Assembly (NCBI GenBank): GCA_017163975.1
Contig: JAFFSR010000264.1
Span: 6,730,501 to 6,794,500, forward strand
From: Anastatus disparis
Taxonomy: Eukaryota > Arthropoda > Insecta > Hymenoptera > Eupelmidae
Reading direction: 5' to 3'
DNA length: 64,000 nt
Shown here: positions 10,931 to 21,779 of the stretch, one piece after another
Layout: each line of letters begins with the position of its first letter
Numbering within the stretch: the stretch's first letter is position 1
The notes under the pieces: model-generated
Databases searched by the model: none
The model's input: the letters and a program-made list of their open reading frames with translations, nothing else
What the model was told of the DNA's origin: nothing
Position numbers and translations under genes: made by a program

Positions 10931-11500
10931 AGCCTCGGTCCTGTACTTGATTCTACACCTTACTGGAAACCACATATTGATATGATTACTAAGAAATTTA
11001 ATAGAGTATTGTATGCTCTGCTGTTTTTTCGTCGGCACACTACGGAGGCTTTTCGAAAATAACTTGCAACCGCCCTACTGTTTCCGCATCTCAATTACTG
11101 TCCGGTGGTTTTGTTCGGTGCTTTTTAAAAGTTGAAAAGGCGGACACAAAGACTGCAGAATGCATGGGTAAGATACATGTTGTAATTAAGAATAGGTGAT
11201 CATGTCTCTCTTTACAGAACTGCGCTGGGTTGGCTGTGTACTGATTCGAGGAGACGGTATTTTTTGGCTGTACTTATGTACAAAATCGTGCGCATGAATA
11301 CTCCAGAGCATCTAGTGAGTCTCTTCACTATACGTGCACCTAGGGTGCCTACTGGGAGAGAGACTAGGGATCTATCAATTTCAGCGCACTGAAACTGGCA
11401 GGTACTCCTTTCAAGATCAAGGTGCGCACTACTGCCAAAAACGATCATCTTGGTGGCAGTAATAGATCTCAAATTGCAGAGCGTCGCAAAGGACGCTACT
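10931..11500 (+). pseudogene. LINE (non-LTR retrotransposon) ORF2 C-terminal fragment
   Basis: Broken frames read in order as the tail of a LINE reverse transcriptase: YWKPHIDMITKKFNRVLYAL, then LATALLFPHLNYC, then RRTQRLQNAWVRYM, then TDSRRRYFLAVLMYKIVRMN, and PTGRETRDLSI. The pattern of RT thumb followed by the C-terminal segment is that of Jockey/CR1-like insect LINEs. Stops occur after FRK, after FGAF and after ML, so it is dead. A related fragment lies on - at 30600-31236. The 5' part is absent, as is usual for truncated LINE copies. Confidence 0.75.
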
Positions 11501-12503
11501 TATGTGTCCCGCAAACATGTTGACATTAGACATGTATCCAAATATTTTTTTTTGTGCAGTTTATAGGAATTATCAGCAAACATCCTTTTATACTAAAAGA
11601 AAATTCGATGACCTAAAGATAACAAATTTAAATTTTACATTGTGATTCTTTTTTCAAAAAGTTATAAGATCGTATATTAAATTTTTCAAAGAAATATCCA
11701 CAGCCATATAAAAACCAAAAAAAAGAAAGTTTTTCTAAAAAATTTCAACTTTGACTTTCGATTTCAAGGTCAAAAATATTAATCTGATGAATTGGAACAT
11801 TTTTCTTTTATATTGCATTATTTTACTTTTGAAATTCATTCGGTTTTATTTTCCTACGTTGTTGTGATTATAGAATATATGATTTTGTCACACACTTTCC
11901 TGGCCTGATAGTGCGTTGCTGGTCACGAGGGTTCTTCAGATCTAATCAAAATGAAGCTTCGAAATGCCTGAGTGGTCAGCTAGTTTATAATATATGTTAT
12001 CTGATATTTTTACATATTTCCAAGAATCCAATTGAGCTTAATATTATTCTGCTTTTATTTTATATAATAAAGAAGCTTTTGATATTGTTCGATTTTGAGA
12101 ATTCAAAACTAAATGTTGTTAAATAAGTGTTGCTTCAAAACGTTCGAAATTTTTAGTTCTTCATTCTTTTATGGAGTTACTAAAATTTAATTTTAGTTTA
12201 TGTAACTATCTTTTTATTTTATAAAAACTTGGTATCACATCGCAAATCATATTTTGAAGGAAATACTTATAAACGTTGTCATCAGATACATTAAAAACTC
12301 TGATTAGGATGAAGTTGTTAAAGCCTGAATCAAAGAAATTCTTGAACATTAATTTATAACTATTTCTCAAAAATAAGAATTACAATAATTAAAACAAGTT
12401 TTCTAAAAAATTATGCTGCTGAAACATTTAAATGCGTTTATACAATTATTTACATTTATTAGAACTATTATTTTTATTTTTAACTACAATATATTTGTTA
12501 CAG
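11501..12503. other. AT-rich sequence without a recognisable gene
   Basis: I see no coding domain, RNA gene or clear repeat. The frame at 11911-12126 starts on a non-ATG codon and looks accidental. Confidence 0.4.
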
Positions 12504-12627
12504 GTGTGGTGCAAAGTCACAAATTCAAAATACTACTAGGACCGCAGTAATAAGAGCTTGGGAACAAAGATGGGCAAGAGGTTGTCCATGTGGTGGCACT
12601 TGGAGAATCAATAATTCCACTCTATAA
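12504..12627 (+). other. Possible terminal exon encoding a Cys/Trp-rich 40-residue tail
   Basis: A T-rich tract ending TTTGTTACAG (to 12503) is followed by an open frame to TAA at 12625. The frame reads CGAKSQIQ, RTAVIRAWEQRWARGCPCGG and TWRINNSTL. The composition is unlike the surrounding AT-rich DNA, and poly(A) signals (AATAAA at about 12689, another near 12730) follow. I do not recognise the protein. It could be the last exon of a host gene whose other exons lie far away, or a captured exon. Confidence 0.35.
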
Positions 12628-13399
12628 TGCAAATTTTTTTCTATTATATTAAACAATTATTTTATCTTTAATAGAATAATTTCCGATGTACGAAATAAAT
12701 TCAATATCAATGTTTAATATATATTTTTAATAAAACCATACATTCAAAAATTGTTATCGTTACTTATTGAAAAAAAAAATGTTTGTTATGTTCTCAAAAA
12801 GGTGTGATTTTGAGAATTTAAAAATTGTAGAAAGCCAATAAGAAATAATAGATATCAAAGCAAATGAAATATATCAATGCATTACTTGCAATATTTATGT
12901 TTTAAGTTTGAATCTTTAGATAAATTAAATAAAAGGATGTTTAATTAACATCTTTCTATTATCAGCTGGAAAATTCTACCATAAGTTATACTAAATGACA
13001 GAAGTACCGCAAAAAGTTCATTTTACTTCAGTCGTAGTGTTTAAAAAATAATGTATCTTAAAATATTAAGAAATGAAATTTTTAATTCAATATTTATTAT
13101 TTTTTACTGGTAAATGCAACAGAAAAATATCATTTTTTATTTTTTTTTATAAAATATTTACATTATTGATATGAATTATTATTAGCAGATCAAAATGATT
13201 TCTGACATAAAAAAATGTTTTTATTTATACAAATATTTACAATTAATAATAACGTAGAAGAATAAACAGTTACATGATTTCAAAATCTGCTGTGAAGAGA
13301 GACTGTTACGAATTTGTCAGAAGGTTTTTTTCATATTTTTTGACCGTGTAAGGTGTGGTTTAAAATACCGATGTTTCGTGAACATTACAGTTCACTTTA
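12628..13399. other. AT-rich sequence, nothing recognised
   Basis: Apart from possible poly(A) signals near 12689 and 12730 that would serve the putative exon, I see no features here. Confidence 0.4.
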
Positions 13400-14199
13400 T
13401 CTGTGACACCTTGTATATATGGTAGTGTGGCTGTGTTAAGATGAGTTTTTTCTTTTTGTTGAATGTTAGTATTGAAAATTTTAGAGCGTTGTTTTTTAAT
13501 TGTTTGTTTAATTTGACTTAGCGTATAACTTTACTAAAAAACCAACGACCTCTCATCCAAGCTTCTGAAAGTTTATCTATTCCTTGCAAACTCTATTGAC
13601 ACAGAACTATGGAATACATAAGACAAACTAACATATCACCAAGAACAACATATATACAAACAATCAACTAACACCTATATAAAGAAATACAACACATTGC
13701 AACCACAGAAATTTACCCCTCATTTACATACTGATAAAAATATCTCGGATTATACTTTTGACAATAAAACCTTTTCTACTTTATCAAAAGGGCATAACCT
13801 CACAATTACGCCGTTCTCAGGTACCTAAAGAAGACATCATTAGCCACCTTGAAGCAGCAATTCACACTTTACCTCAAGACCAAGCTAACGACATACGCCG
13901 AAAAACAGCCAATATTTTAACCAAAAACGAACTCCCAAAATCTAACCTCGCCAAAAAAAACACAGGCCCTACGAAAAATCCACAATAACCCAAACATCAT
14001 AATCTTCCAGCAGATAAAGGCACACAACTGTTATTATGAACAAAAACGATCACCTCAACAAAACCCAAGAACTATTAAATGATGGCTCTTACAAAATATT
14101 AAAAAAAGATCCCACTACCACCATTACTAATACAATTGAATCTCTAATTAAGAAATGTAACTTACCAGAGGAATTAAAAAAGAAACTAATTCCAAGGTG
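13400..14199 (+). pseudogene. Penelope-like element, 5' region and N-terminal ORF fragment
   Basis: A 5' untranslated stretch (GGTAGTGTGGCTGTGTTAAG at about 13421) leads into decayed coding. About 13750-13990 reads QVPKEDIISHLEAAIHTLPQ, then RRKTANILTKNELPKSNL. LPADKG is readable near 14000, and 14034-14203 reads NKTQELLNDGSYKIL and KKDPTTT. The LPADKG...LLND..Y..L..DPT succession is the N-terminal signature of Penelope-like retroelement polyproteins. The element is cut off at about 14200, before the reverse transcriptase core and GIY-YIG nuclease. Many frame breaks are present. Confidence 0.75.
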
Positions 14200-14646
14200 A
14201 TTGATGTTGTCTTCTTTAGGTACCCGGAATGATGTGATTGCGAGGTTATGTTCTTTTGATAAAGTAGAAAAGGTTTCATTGTCGAAGGTATAATCCAAGA
14301 TATTTTTAACAGTATCTAAAAGAGGGGTAAATTTCTGTGGTTGCAATGTGTTGTATTTCTTTATATGGGTGTTAGTTGATTTTTCGTTTATGCATTGTGC
14401 TTGGTGATATATTAGTTTATCTAATGTATTCCATAGTTCTGTGTCAATGGAGTTTGCAAGGGATAGATGAACTTTGAGAAGTTTGGATAAGAGGTCGCTG
14501 ATTTGTTTTTTAGTAAAGTTATACACTAAGACAAACTAAACAAACAATTAAAAACAACGCTCTAAAATTTCCAATACTAACATTCAACAAAAAGAAAACC
14601 TTATCTTAACACAGCCATACTACCATATATACAAAACATCACAGAA
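14200..14646 (-). pseudogene. Inverted second copy of the Penelope-like 5' end
   Basis: On - the same 5' region and N-terminus are repeated in inverted orientation: FTKKQISDLLSKLLKVHLSL, NEKSTNTHIKKYNTLQPQKF, TFDNETFSTLSKEHNLAI and FRVPKEDNINHL. The match to the + copy stops at the junction near 14200, and the frame then runs antisense into the + copy. The outer ends pair (13411-13440 with 14605-14634). This copy is better preserved than the + one, open for about 110 codons. Confidence 0.75.
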
Positions 14647-15102
14647 CAGATCGGATGAATACTAAATACACACAGCATCCGTACTACCCTCCTGAAAATG
14701 ATCGCGGAACTTATGATGCAATATTTTGCGTCACTTTTTATATCACTTTTCGTGTCGCTTTATCGAGCCAAAAGTGACGCAACTTTTTGCGCGACTACTT
14801 GCGCAATGTTTCCAAAAATATAATATTAAATAAATTATAAATATTTTTTTTTAATTTTATTTTACATAGTTTAAAAGATGTTAAAATATAGAATTAAAAA
14901 TATTCAAAGCATGATTTAATTGTCCACGTTTAAAGAATTAATTTGGAAAAAATCTCTGAAATAAATTGAAAATTCTTTATCTAAATTATTAAAGGAGTGT
15001 TAATAGTCCAATCAATAGTGCAAAAAAGGCTATTTTAGATATTAATTAGAGGTTTAATGAAACCTATATAAAGTTGTTAAGAGCGATAAAAAAACATACC
15101 CT
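14647..15102. other. AT-rich sequence with one hairpin
   Basis: A perfect 13-bp stem, TTGCGTCACTTTT (14726-14738) and AAAAGTGACGCAA (14770-14782), lies in a run of GTGACGC/TTGCGC words. No gene is seen. CCTATATAAA at 15063-15072 recurs just outside the right end of the next transposon. Confidence 0.5.
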
Positions 15103-15833
15103 GGCTGATTCCACTCAGATTCATGCAGGCCGTTACTGATCGAATTTTTTTTTTCTTCCAAGTAATAAAAATACCTTCTATTATGTATATAAAGATAAAA
15201 TTTACCTCGTAGAACGCTCAAAAAAAATTTTTTTTTTTACTACAGCAATTCTAGTGTTGGATGTAAAAACGAAAATTCAAAAATTGAAAATAAACCTCTA
15301 CTTTTAAATGACTATAGCTCCGTCAATTTTTAACCTTTTTGAGCATTCTTTTAACGAAAGTGTGCGGAATTTTGTCTAGTTTTAAATGCAATCTCGATTT
15401 TTGTAATACAATTTGATCTCACTGAGTTATTTACGAAAAACAAAAAAAAAACGATTTTTTTCAAACACGATTTTCTCAAAAACTATATTTTTTTTTTTTT
15501 AAATTTTTATATGATTTCATACATAAAAAATACTAACTTTTAGGGTAGGTAAGAATGTGCGATTTTGCCTTATTTTTTTTAACAGATTTTTAAACGTTTT
15601 TTTTATATTTTCGATTTTAAAACATTGATACCATGGCGCATTGTACTATTTTTCCAACTTTACGTGTTCTTACAACTATTATTGTGCTTTTATTTATTAA
15701 TATATCAAAAATATCAACGATAATCTTTAAAATAAACCCCGGATCGAATATTTTGATCAATTAGAACCAAAGTTATGACGATTTAAATTTAAAAAAAAAA
15801 TGCTGAAACTTTAAATAAATATATTTACTTTGA
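15103..15833 (+). repeat. Left terminal inverted repeat
   Basis: Begins GGCTGATTCCACTCAGATTC and matches the reverse complement of 18318-19048 along its whole length, ending around AACTTTAAATAAATAT. Confidence 0.88.
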
Positions 15834-15897
15834 ATTTTGAATTTTGAATTTGAATTTTGAATTTTGAATTTCGAATTTTAAATTTGAATTTTAAAAA
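15834..15897. repeat. TTTGAATT-type microsatellite inside the transposon
   Basis: Seven or so tandem copies of TTTGAATT with small variants lie directly inside the left TIR. They have no counterpart inside the right TIR. Confidence 0.75.
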
Positions 15898-16032
15898 GGT
15901 GAGTTTTTTAAATACTAAAATATATTATTTCGTCATTTTCAATGAACAAATAATATGCGATACAATTGAGAAAGAACACTAATGAATTGAGAACTAATGT
16001 GAATAAAAAAATCCGAATTTGAATAAAACCTT

Positions 16033-17933
16033 TCAATTTACTTCTTGCCACTCATGTCTCGAAGTTTTGGCAGTGTAGATTTGGTTTCGTTCACTTTTCC
16101 AACAGTGAATCTTTTGAATACCTTTAATTTCTTTTGCATTTCCTAACTATTCCATTTTTTTTGTCAGTCGAAAAACTTCTAACTCATCCTTGCGGATAAC
16201 AAGAATGTTAATCGACGGAGTATATTTTGATACGTGATTGGCGAAATTTTCAGCGTTTCTAATAAAATCTGCACTCTTCTTGGACAGATTATGCGTGGTA
16301 GCATGATGTTTAACTAAACCACCAATACCGTCACAAGCGCCTTTACCATGACCTGTTGCAGAAAAAAGCCATTTTCTGTTTACTTTTGAGTTTTGAAGCT
16401 CATAGAATTGATATCTATTTTTAAAATGACTGGCAGCTCCATAACTGACTGTTTTATCATTTCCAAAATAGCATACCGACGTAAATATTGATATTTGGTT
16501 TTTACTCCAATGATAGCTTTGAATTTCATTTTGAAGCAGAACTGTCCAATTTTCTGCAAAATCGACATGAATAACTAATTGGAAGTCATTATTTTTCGCT
16601 AAAAGTTTCACCTCTTTAATTGCTATACGTTGAATTTCTTTGACCAATTTATGAGCTCTTACAGTGAGAGCGCGCTCTCTTAACTCTATTAAGAAATTTT
16701 CAATTGTGCTAGTTTTATTCAGTAAATTTGATTTTTCCCAAACACCATAAATTATTTCTTCATGTAAATCTTCTTCTGTCAAAGAAATTACTTGTAAATC
16801 AATAGAATCTCCAATAGGACATTCTTTACATTCTCTTAGTACACATTTCATATCATCTTTTGAACAAAAAAGTGAAGAACATATTTTCAATTCCAAATCT
16901 GCAATGTCTTGTTTATTCTCTTTTTTATAATTATTCAAAGCATCTAACATAAGTTTAAGATTCTCGCAGTAAACGCAAAGACACGAATCGGTAGGTGGAT
17001 GTGGTATAACCCACTTTGGTCTTAAAGCGTAGAATGTTGATTTACCAATTTTTGTTTTCATTTCAGGATTTTCGTCTTTAAATAATTGATATATTTCTTT
17101 TATACTTCGCGTAAGAAAGCGTTTGACTTTTTTAGTTTTTATACCATTTTCTTTGATAGATACTGTGTCGCTTTTATTCACACTTTGACGAGAACAATTA
17201 AAATCATCGTTCAGATAATAATCCTTTACTTTCATTACAATTTCACTATCCAAAGAATGGCCACAATAGTTCTCAGACTGCTTGTAAATTTTTTTATTAT
17301 TTACCAATGATCGTGCTTGATCAATCATATAAATAGTTACATTTGGTAAAACTGATAATAAATAATCTTTGGAAATATCACTTGGTATAATACTCAACAA
17401 TCGCACTTTCTCAAGAAAATTTGAACAATTATCTAATGCAATTTTAATATTCTCAAGCCATTATCATTTGTTTTACATTCATTATTTTCATTCAATGCGG
17501 GCACATCCGTTATATCGTAGACTTTCATCATTTTACTTGCTATTTATGAATCAAATGCATCGTTTATTTGTTTTCTTTTTCGGAGAGCATAAGATTCTCG
17601 CATCTTGATATTGATACTTTGAGGCATTTTAATTGGTGAAATGTTTAATTTCAAATTACTTGAAGTCTCGTTAAGCTGTTCTACCACAGCCTCATTATGA
17701 ATAAAATCTTCCGAAGATTGTTGACTGCTTGAAGTCGATGAAATAGGCGCATTTTTTACTTCATCTAATAATATTTTGTAACACGAAGGGCATTCTTTAT
17801 CTTCTCTAGAGAAAGAAGTATTTGGATACAAACGCTTCAAAGACTCCGTTAGATCACCTAATTCTCTAAGCGGACTTTTGGAGCAATCATAAACAACTTT
17901 TTTGTGCCTTTCTTTTAAATCCTTGCACTTCAT
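16033..17933 (-). pseudogene. Transposase-like protein (DFAEN...HGKG type), broken by stops
   Basis: On - an ATG at 17933 opens a 129-codon frame with CPSCYKILLDEV, ending at TAA (17544). The same frame continues to about 17465 (SKMMKVYDITDVPALNEN). A frameshift then leads to the main frame, open from about 17462 to TAG near 16147, and readable on to TGA at 16033. The main frame has cysteine pairs (CLCVYCENL, CKECPIGD), then VIHVDFAENW, EIQSYHWSKNQ, SYGAASHFKNRY and ATGHGKGACDGIGGLVKHH. Similar proteins recur in insect and cnidarian genomes, as I remember them, with SDG where this copy has SYG (TAT at 16441-16443). The two acidic positions suggest a DDE/D nuclease. About 620 codons in all; the annotated superfamily is unproven. 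Confidence 0.7.
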
Positions 17934-18317
17934 TTTAACAATCAGTGATGCTATTATTGATATTCTGTTCAATGACAGATCGAAAAAAATAATTTTTCTT
18001 AAACAACTTTATTTTTTATCTTCCTTTTCTTATATTTTTAAACGCGTCAAGTCGTTGATGAGAATGCAAAGAACGAATCATCGCCACCTAGTAGTGACAT
18101 GCGTCAACTCCCTACAAAATAAATTCAAATTCTAGGCGCGAAATTCAAACTGATAAAAAAATTATATTCTTCAACAAAAAAAATTTTTATTTTAATAATG
18201 TACCATAAAAAGAGGATAAATGGTTATATATTCTTTCATCAAAATAACTTTTTTTTTTAATTAAAAAATTTATATCTTCAGATTTTAATCTTTAACGAAA
18301 ATTGTGTTTCCTCAATG

Positions 18318-19048
18318 TAAATATCATATTTATTTAAAGTTTCAGCATTTTTTTTTTTAAACTTTAAATCGTCATAACTTTGGTTCTAATTGATCAAAAT
18401 ATTTGATCCGGGGTTTATTTTAAAGATTATTGTTGATATTTTTGATATGTTAATAAATAAAAGCATAAAAATAGTTGTAAGAACACGTAAAGTTGGAAAA
18501 ATAGTACAATGCGCCATGGTATCAATGTTTTAAAATCGAATATATAAAAAAAAACGTTTAAAAATCTGTTTAAAAAAAATAAGGCAAAATCGCATATTCT
18601 TACCTACCCTAAAAGTTAGTATTTTTTATGTATGAAATCATATAAAAATTAAAAAAAAAAAAAATATAGTTTTTGAGAAAATCGTGTTTGAAAAAAATCG
18701 CTTTTTTTTGGTTTTTCGTAAATAACTCAGTGAGATCAAATAGTATTACAAAAATCGAGATTGCATTTAAAACTAGACAAAATTTCGCGCACTTTCGTTA
18801 AAAAAACGCTCAAAAAGGTTGAAAATTGACGGAGCTATAGTCATTTAAAAGTAGAGGTTCATTTTCAATTTTTGAATTTTCGTTTTTACATCCAACACTA
18901 GAATTGCTGTAGTAAAAAAAAAATTTTTTTTGAGCGTTCTACGAGGTAAATTTTATCTTTATATACATAATAGAAGGTATTTTTATTACTTAGAAGAAAA
19001 AAAAAATTCGATCAGTGACGGCCTGCATGAATCTGAATGGAATCAGCC
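18318..19048 (-). repeat. Right terminal inverted repeat
   Basis: Reverse complement of the left arm; the outer end reads GCATGAATCTGAATGGAATC then AGCC. Confidence 0.88.
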
Positions 19049-19051
19049 CCT

Positions 19052-20413
19052 ATATAAAATGTAACAAATAAAAACGGTAAAAAATGCTCCAGGAAGCTGC
19101 AAAGTTGATCAAAACAGCTTTTTTAATTCTCTGAAGCAACCTATGCATTTTAGCGAAAAAAGTAATTAATAAAAGTATTAGAGAATAAAAAAACCTACAA
19201 TTTGAGTATTGTCGCGATTATTTTCGTCAATTAGTTATAGCAAAAAAGCAAAAAAACCATTAAAAATGGCCATTTCTTGGATATCAATTAATTATTGCAA
19301 AAAATTGAGTTGCCTAAGGGCTTTAACTCTTCATGAAGGTTCAAGTTTTCATATTTCATTAAGAGCAAATAAGAAAATTGAATTGCAATATTTTTTATAA
19401 CGCTTTAAAAAAGAGAGTGTTTTTTTTTATAAATAAATGCAGCTGGGGCTTTGTTTATAACTTTTACGAATTCGCTATTTGAATATTCTTATAGCTGTGT
19501 TCGAAACGAAGATTTAAAAAAAAAAGAACTCTCTAAGACCAATAGGAGCCGAGATGAGATTTTTTTTTTTAATCACAGCCACTTTGTTTATAACAATTCA
19601 GAAACAAATCAAGCGTCATTTTTTAGTTAAAGACTTATAATTTAAAAATTTATGATAAGATTTTTAAAAATGCGACTCTTTATTATTAAAACTAAAATAA
19701 TAGTAGCATACAAATAATAACGTCAAAGTCGGAGTCGTGGTGGGGATGCTTATCGTTGCGCGTGAGGAAAGTTAACGAAGGACCCCGTTCCAATAAAATT
19801 CGTAAAAATTAACCACATCTCCGTAAATAATGGACCGATTATGATGTTTTTTTTTAATCTGGGGTACCTTGAAAAATTATTAATATTGGTGCAAATAGTT
19901 TTTCAAAATACGGTGTATTTAAGTTAAAACAACAGTACCTAATACGGACACCTTAAACGCAAATGATTGTTGTGGCTCACTAAATCAATATTTTTAGACG
20001 TATAATGTCTCATTTTGAAGCTAAAAAAAAGAACTTTGAAATGAGATATCATGAGTTTCATTACGATCAATATTCACGAAATGCGCGCGAATTTACGTAA
20101 ATGTTGTAAATGTACTTACCTTATTATTCCTCGTAATTATCACATTTGGAACCTGGAGACAAGTTTAATTAAAATTTTTATTGTTTCTATATTTTAACTA
20201 ATTATTATAATTAATTTTTAGTGTCGATAAATAAAAAAATAATTATTAATAATTGCAAAAATTTTAATAGTAATAATAAAAATTATCTCGTTTTTTTTAC
20301 TTTTCTTTGTTTTTCATGCAAAAAAATTTTTCCGCCCTTAAAACCCTAAAATCGCAACTTCGTTGCTCTTTTTTGGCTCTCATGACGAAAAATACAATAC
20401 GCAACCAGTATAG
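19052..20413. other. AT-rich sequence, no gene recognised
   Basis: Several poly(T) runs and a short GC-richer patch at about 19730-19800 are present. No domain, RNA gene or long inverted repeat is visible. The frame at 19209-19400 lacks support. Confidence 0.4.
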
Positions 20414-20493
20414 AAAGGCTTTTTTACGAAACTCGTTACGACCCTCACCTTTGGCTCAGGCCGTCAACTTCTTGTTTCGTAAATAAAGCCTTT
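20414..20493. repeat. Hairpin element (AAAGGCTTTTTTACGAAAC arms)
   Basis: AAAGGCTTTTTTACGAAAC (20414-20432) pairs with GTTTCGTAAATAAAGCCTTT (20474-20493) around a GC-rich loop containing CTCACCTTTGGCTCAGG. The form is that of a tiny fold-back MITE or the tip of a larger one. Confidence 0.6.
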
Positions 20494-20702
20494 ATATACT
20501 CGTTACGTGATTTACTATTTCATCATTAAATATATTTTTATTTTCTTTCTAAAATTAAACTACTACGATTTTCAGGTGAGGAATATTTTCTAAATATAAT
20601 AGAAAAATTGATATGAAAATTGCTTTTTAATTGGAACTATTTTTATTTTTTATTTCATTATAAAATATTAATATACGCATTATAATGTATTAAAATATTA
20701 AT

Positions 20703-20981
20703 GTACGCATCTAACTCAACACATGTGTTGCAAACATATTATAGATTATCTAATTATTTGTAAACAGTACAAACAAATTATATTATTGTTTAATTCACGA
20801 AAAAATATTTTCGAAGTCAGCGTCAAGTTGTTGAATCGTTCTGCACAGATGTAGAATTTGACGCCGACTTCAATAATATTTTTTCGTGAATTAAACAATA
20901 ATACAATTTGTTTGTGCTGTTTACAAATAATTAGATAATCTATAATATGTTTGCAACACATGTGTTGAGTTAGATGCGTAC
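20703..20981. mobile_element. 279-bp fold-back MITE
   Basis: Arms of about 125-130 bp, beginning GTACGCATCTAACTCAAC, are nearly perfect reverse complements and leave a loop of about 25 bp near 20833-20855. No coding capacity is seen. A related short motif (ATACGCAT) occurs just outside on both sides (about 20673 and 20984), so the element may extend farther with an insertion in its left arm. Confidence 0.85.
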
Positions 20982-21011
20982 TATGCGTATAATTATTAAA
21001 AATTATAAATT

Positions 21012-21132
21012 ATTTGTAACTTTTTGGTGCATTTTTTTGAAGTCGGTTTTGTTTTTTGTTAAAAAAATTTTTTTTTGTAACTGTTTAGTGCATTTTTTTG
21101 AAATTGGTTTTGTTTTTTGTTAAAAAATTTTT
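21012..21132 (+). repeat. Two tandem copies of a roughly 60-bp unit
   Basis: GTGCATTTTTTTGAAGTCGG and GTGCATTTTTTTGAAATTGG, each followed by TTTTGTTTTTTGTTAAAAAA, are tandem. The GAAGTCGGTT word recurs at about 21557. Confidence 0.75.
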
Positions 21133-21310
21133 TAGTGTATCCCCCTACTAAAAGCGCAAATATAGGGAGACCCACTAATTATGCCTAACTTCCATTATCA
21201 ATTCATAACGCATGCATTAGTACATTATACCAAGCAATGTATAGGAGGAAAGAGAGAAGGCCCAACAGCACAGTGTCGTTGTGTGTGCATGTATACATAT
21301 TGAAGCTTAG

Positions 21311-21350
21311 GTAAGAGAGGGAGAGCGAGAGAGAGAGGGAGAGAGAAAAC
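21311..21350. repeat. GA-rich microsatellite
   Basis: GAGAGGGAGAGCGAGAGAGA-type run. Confidence 0.8.
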
Positions 21351-21572
21351 AAAACTCCCAGTTTTCTTAATTTGATAATTGGATCATACAAACCGAATAT
21401 TGGCCCAATAATTATAGGACACGTATGGGACCTTCCTGCAGACATTCTGTATCAGATAAGAAAAAGTTTTTTTGAATCGGTTAAGAAATGACGGAGTTAT
21501 GAGGTAACAGACATAAAAAAAAAAATACAGTCGAATTGAGAACCTCCTCCTTTTTGAAGTCGGTTAAAAATT
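21351..21572 (-). repeat. Dispersed insect repeat, possible LINE tail
   Basis: On - the sequence runs from CCGACTTCAAAAAGGAGGAG through TTCTCAATTCGACTGTATTT to TAACTCCGTCATTTCTTAAC. From memory this block recurs in many insect genomes, associated with RTE-like or related LINE ends. The assignment is from recall only. Confidence 0.35.
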
Positions 21573-21779
21573 ATATACCGTGAAGTGCAATATTCCAATC
21601 GATACCAAAATTTAATTACATATTATACTTTAAGAAACTAGTAACTTAAGCCTGTATTGAAGTGTATGCCACCCCAGAAACTTGTATTACAGACTTTTGA
21701 ATTGTTAAAAATCAAGTGACGAAAATGAAAAAGTTTTTGAAAATTGCCCATATAGCGCCCTTATTAACATATATACTTA

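Larger units (their letters stand above)
15103..19048 (-). mobile_element. Complete 3.9-kb DNA transposon with about 730-bp TIRs
   Basis: The left arm (15103-15833) and right arm (18318-19048) are near-perfect reverse complements starting GGCTGATTCCA. They include GTAGAACGCTCAAAAAAAA, TTTTAGGGTAGGTAAGAATG-type and CCATGGCGCATTGTACTATT segments. CCT lies directly outside both ends (15100-15102 and 19049-19051), a possible 3-bp target duplication. Alternatively CCTATATAAA (15063-15072 and 19049-19058) is a 10-bp flanking repeat. Between the arms lies one broken transposase-like gene on -. Superfamily not certain; Sola is one candidate because of its long TIRs. Confidence 0.85.

Noticed and set aside
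14726..14782. Hairpin as a transcription terminator
   Set aside because: Bacterial-type terminators do not apply here and no gene ends nearby.
17544..17972. Separate 142-residue gene starting at 17972
   Set aside because: The start there is TTG; the first ATG is at 17933 and the frame continues, with one stop and one frameshift, into the 16.1-17.4 kb frame, so it is the N-terminus of one transposase-like gene.
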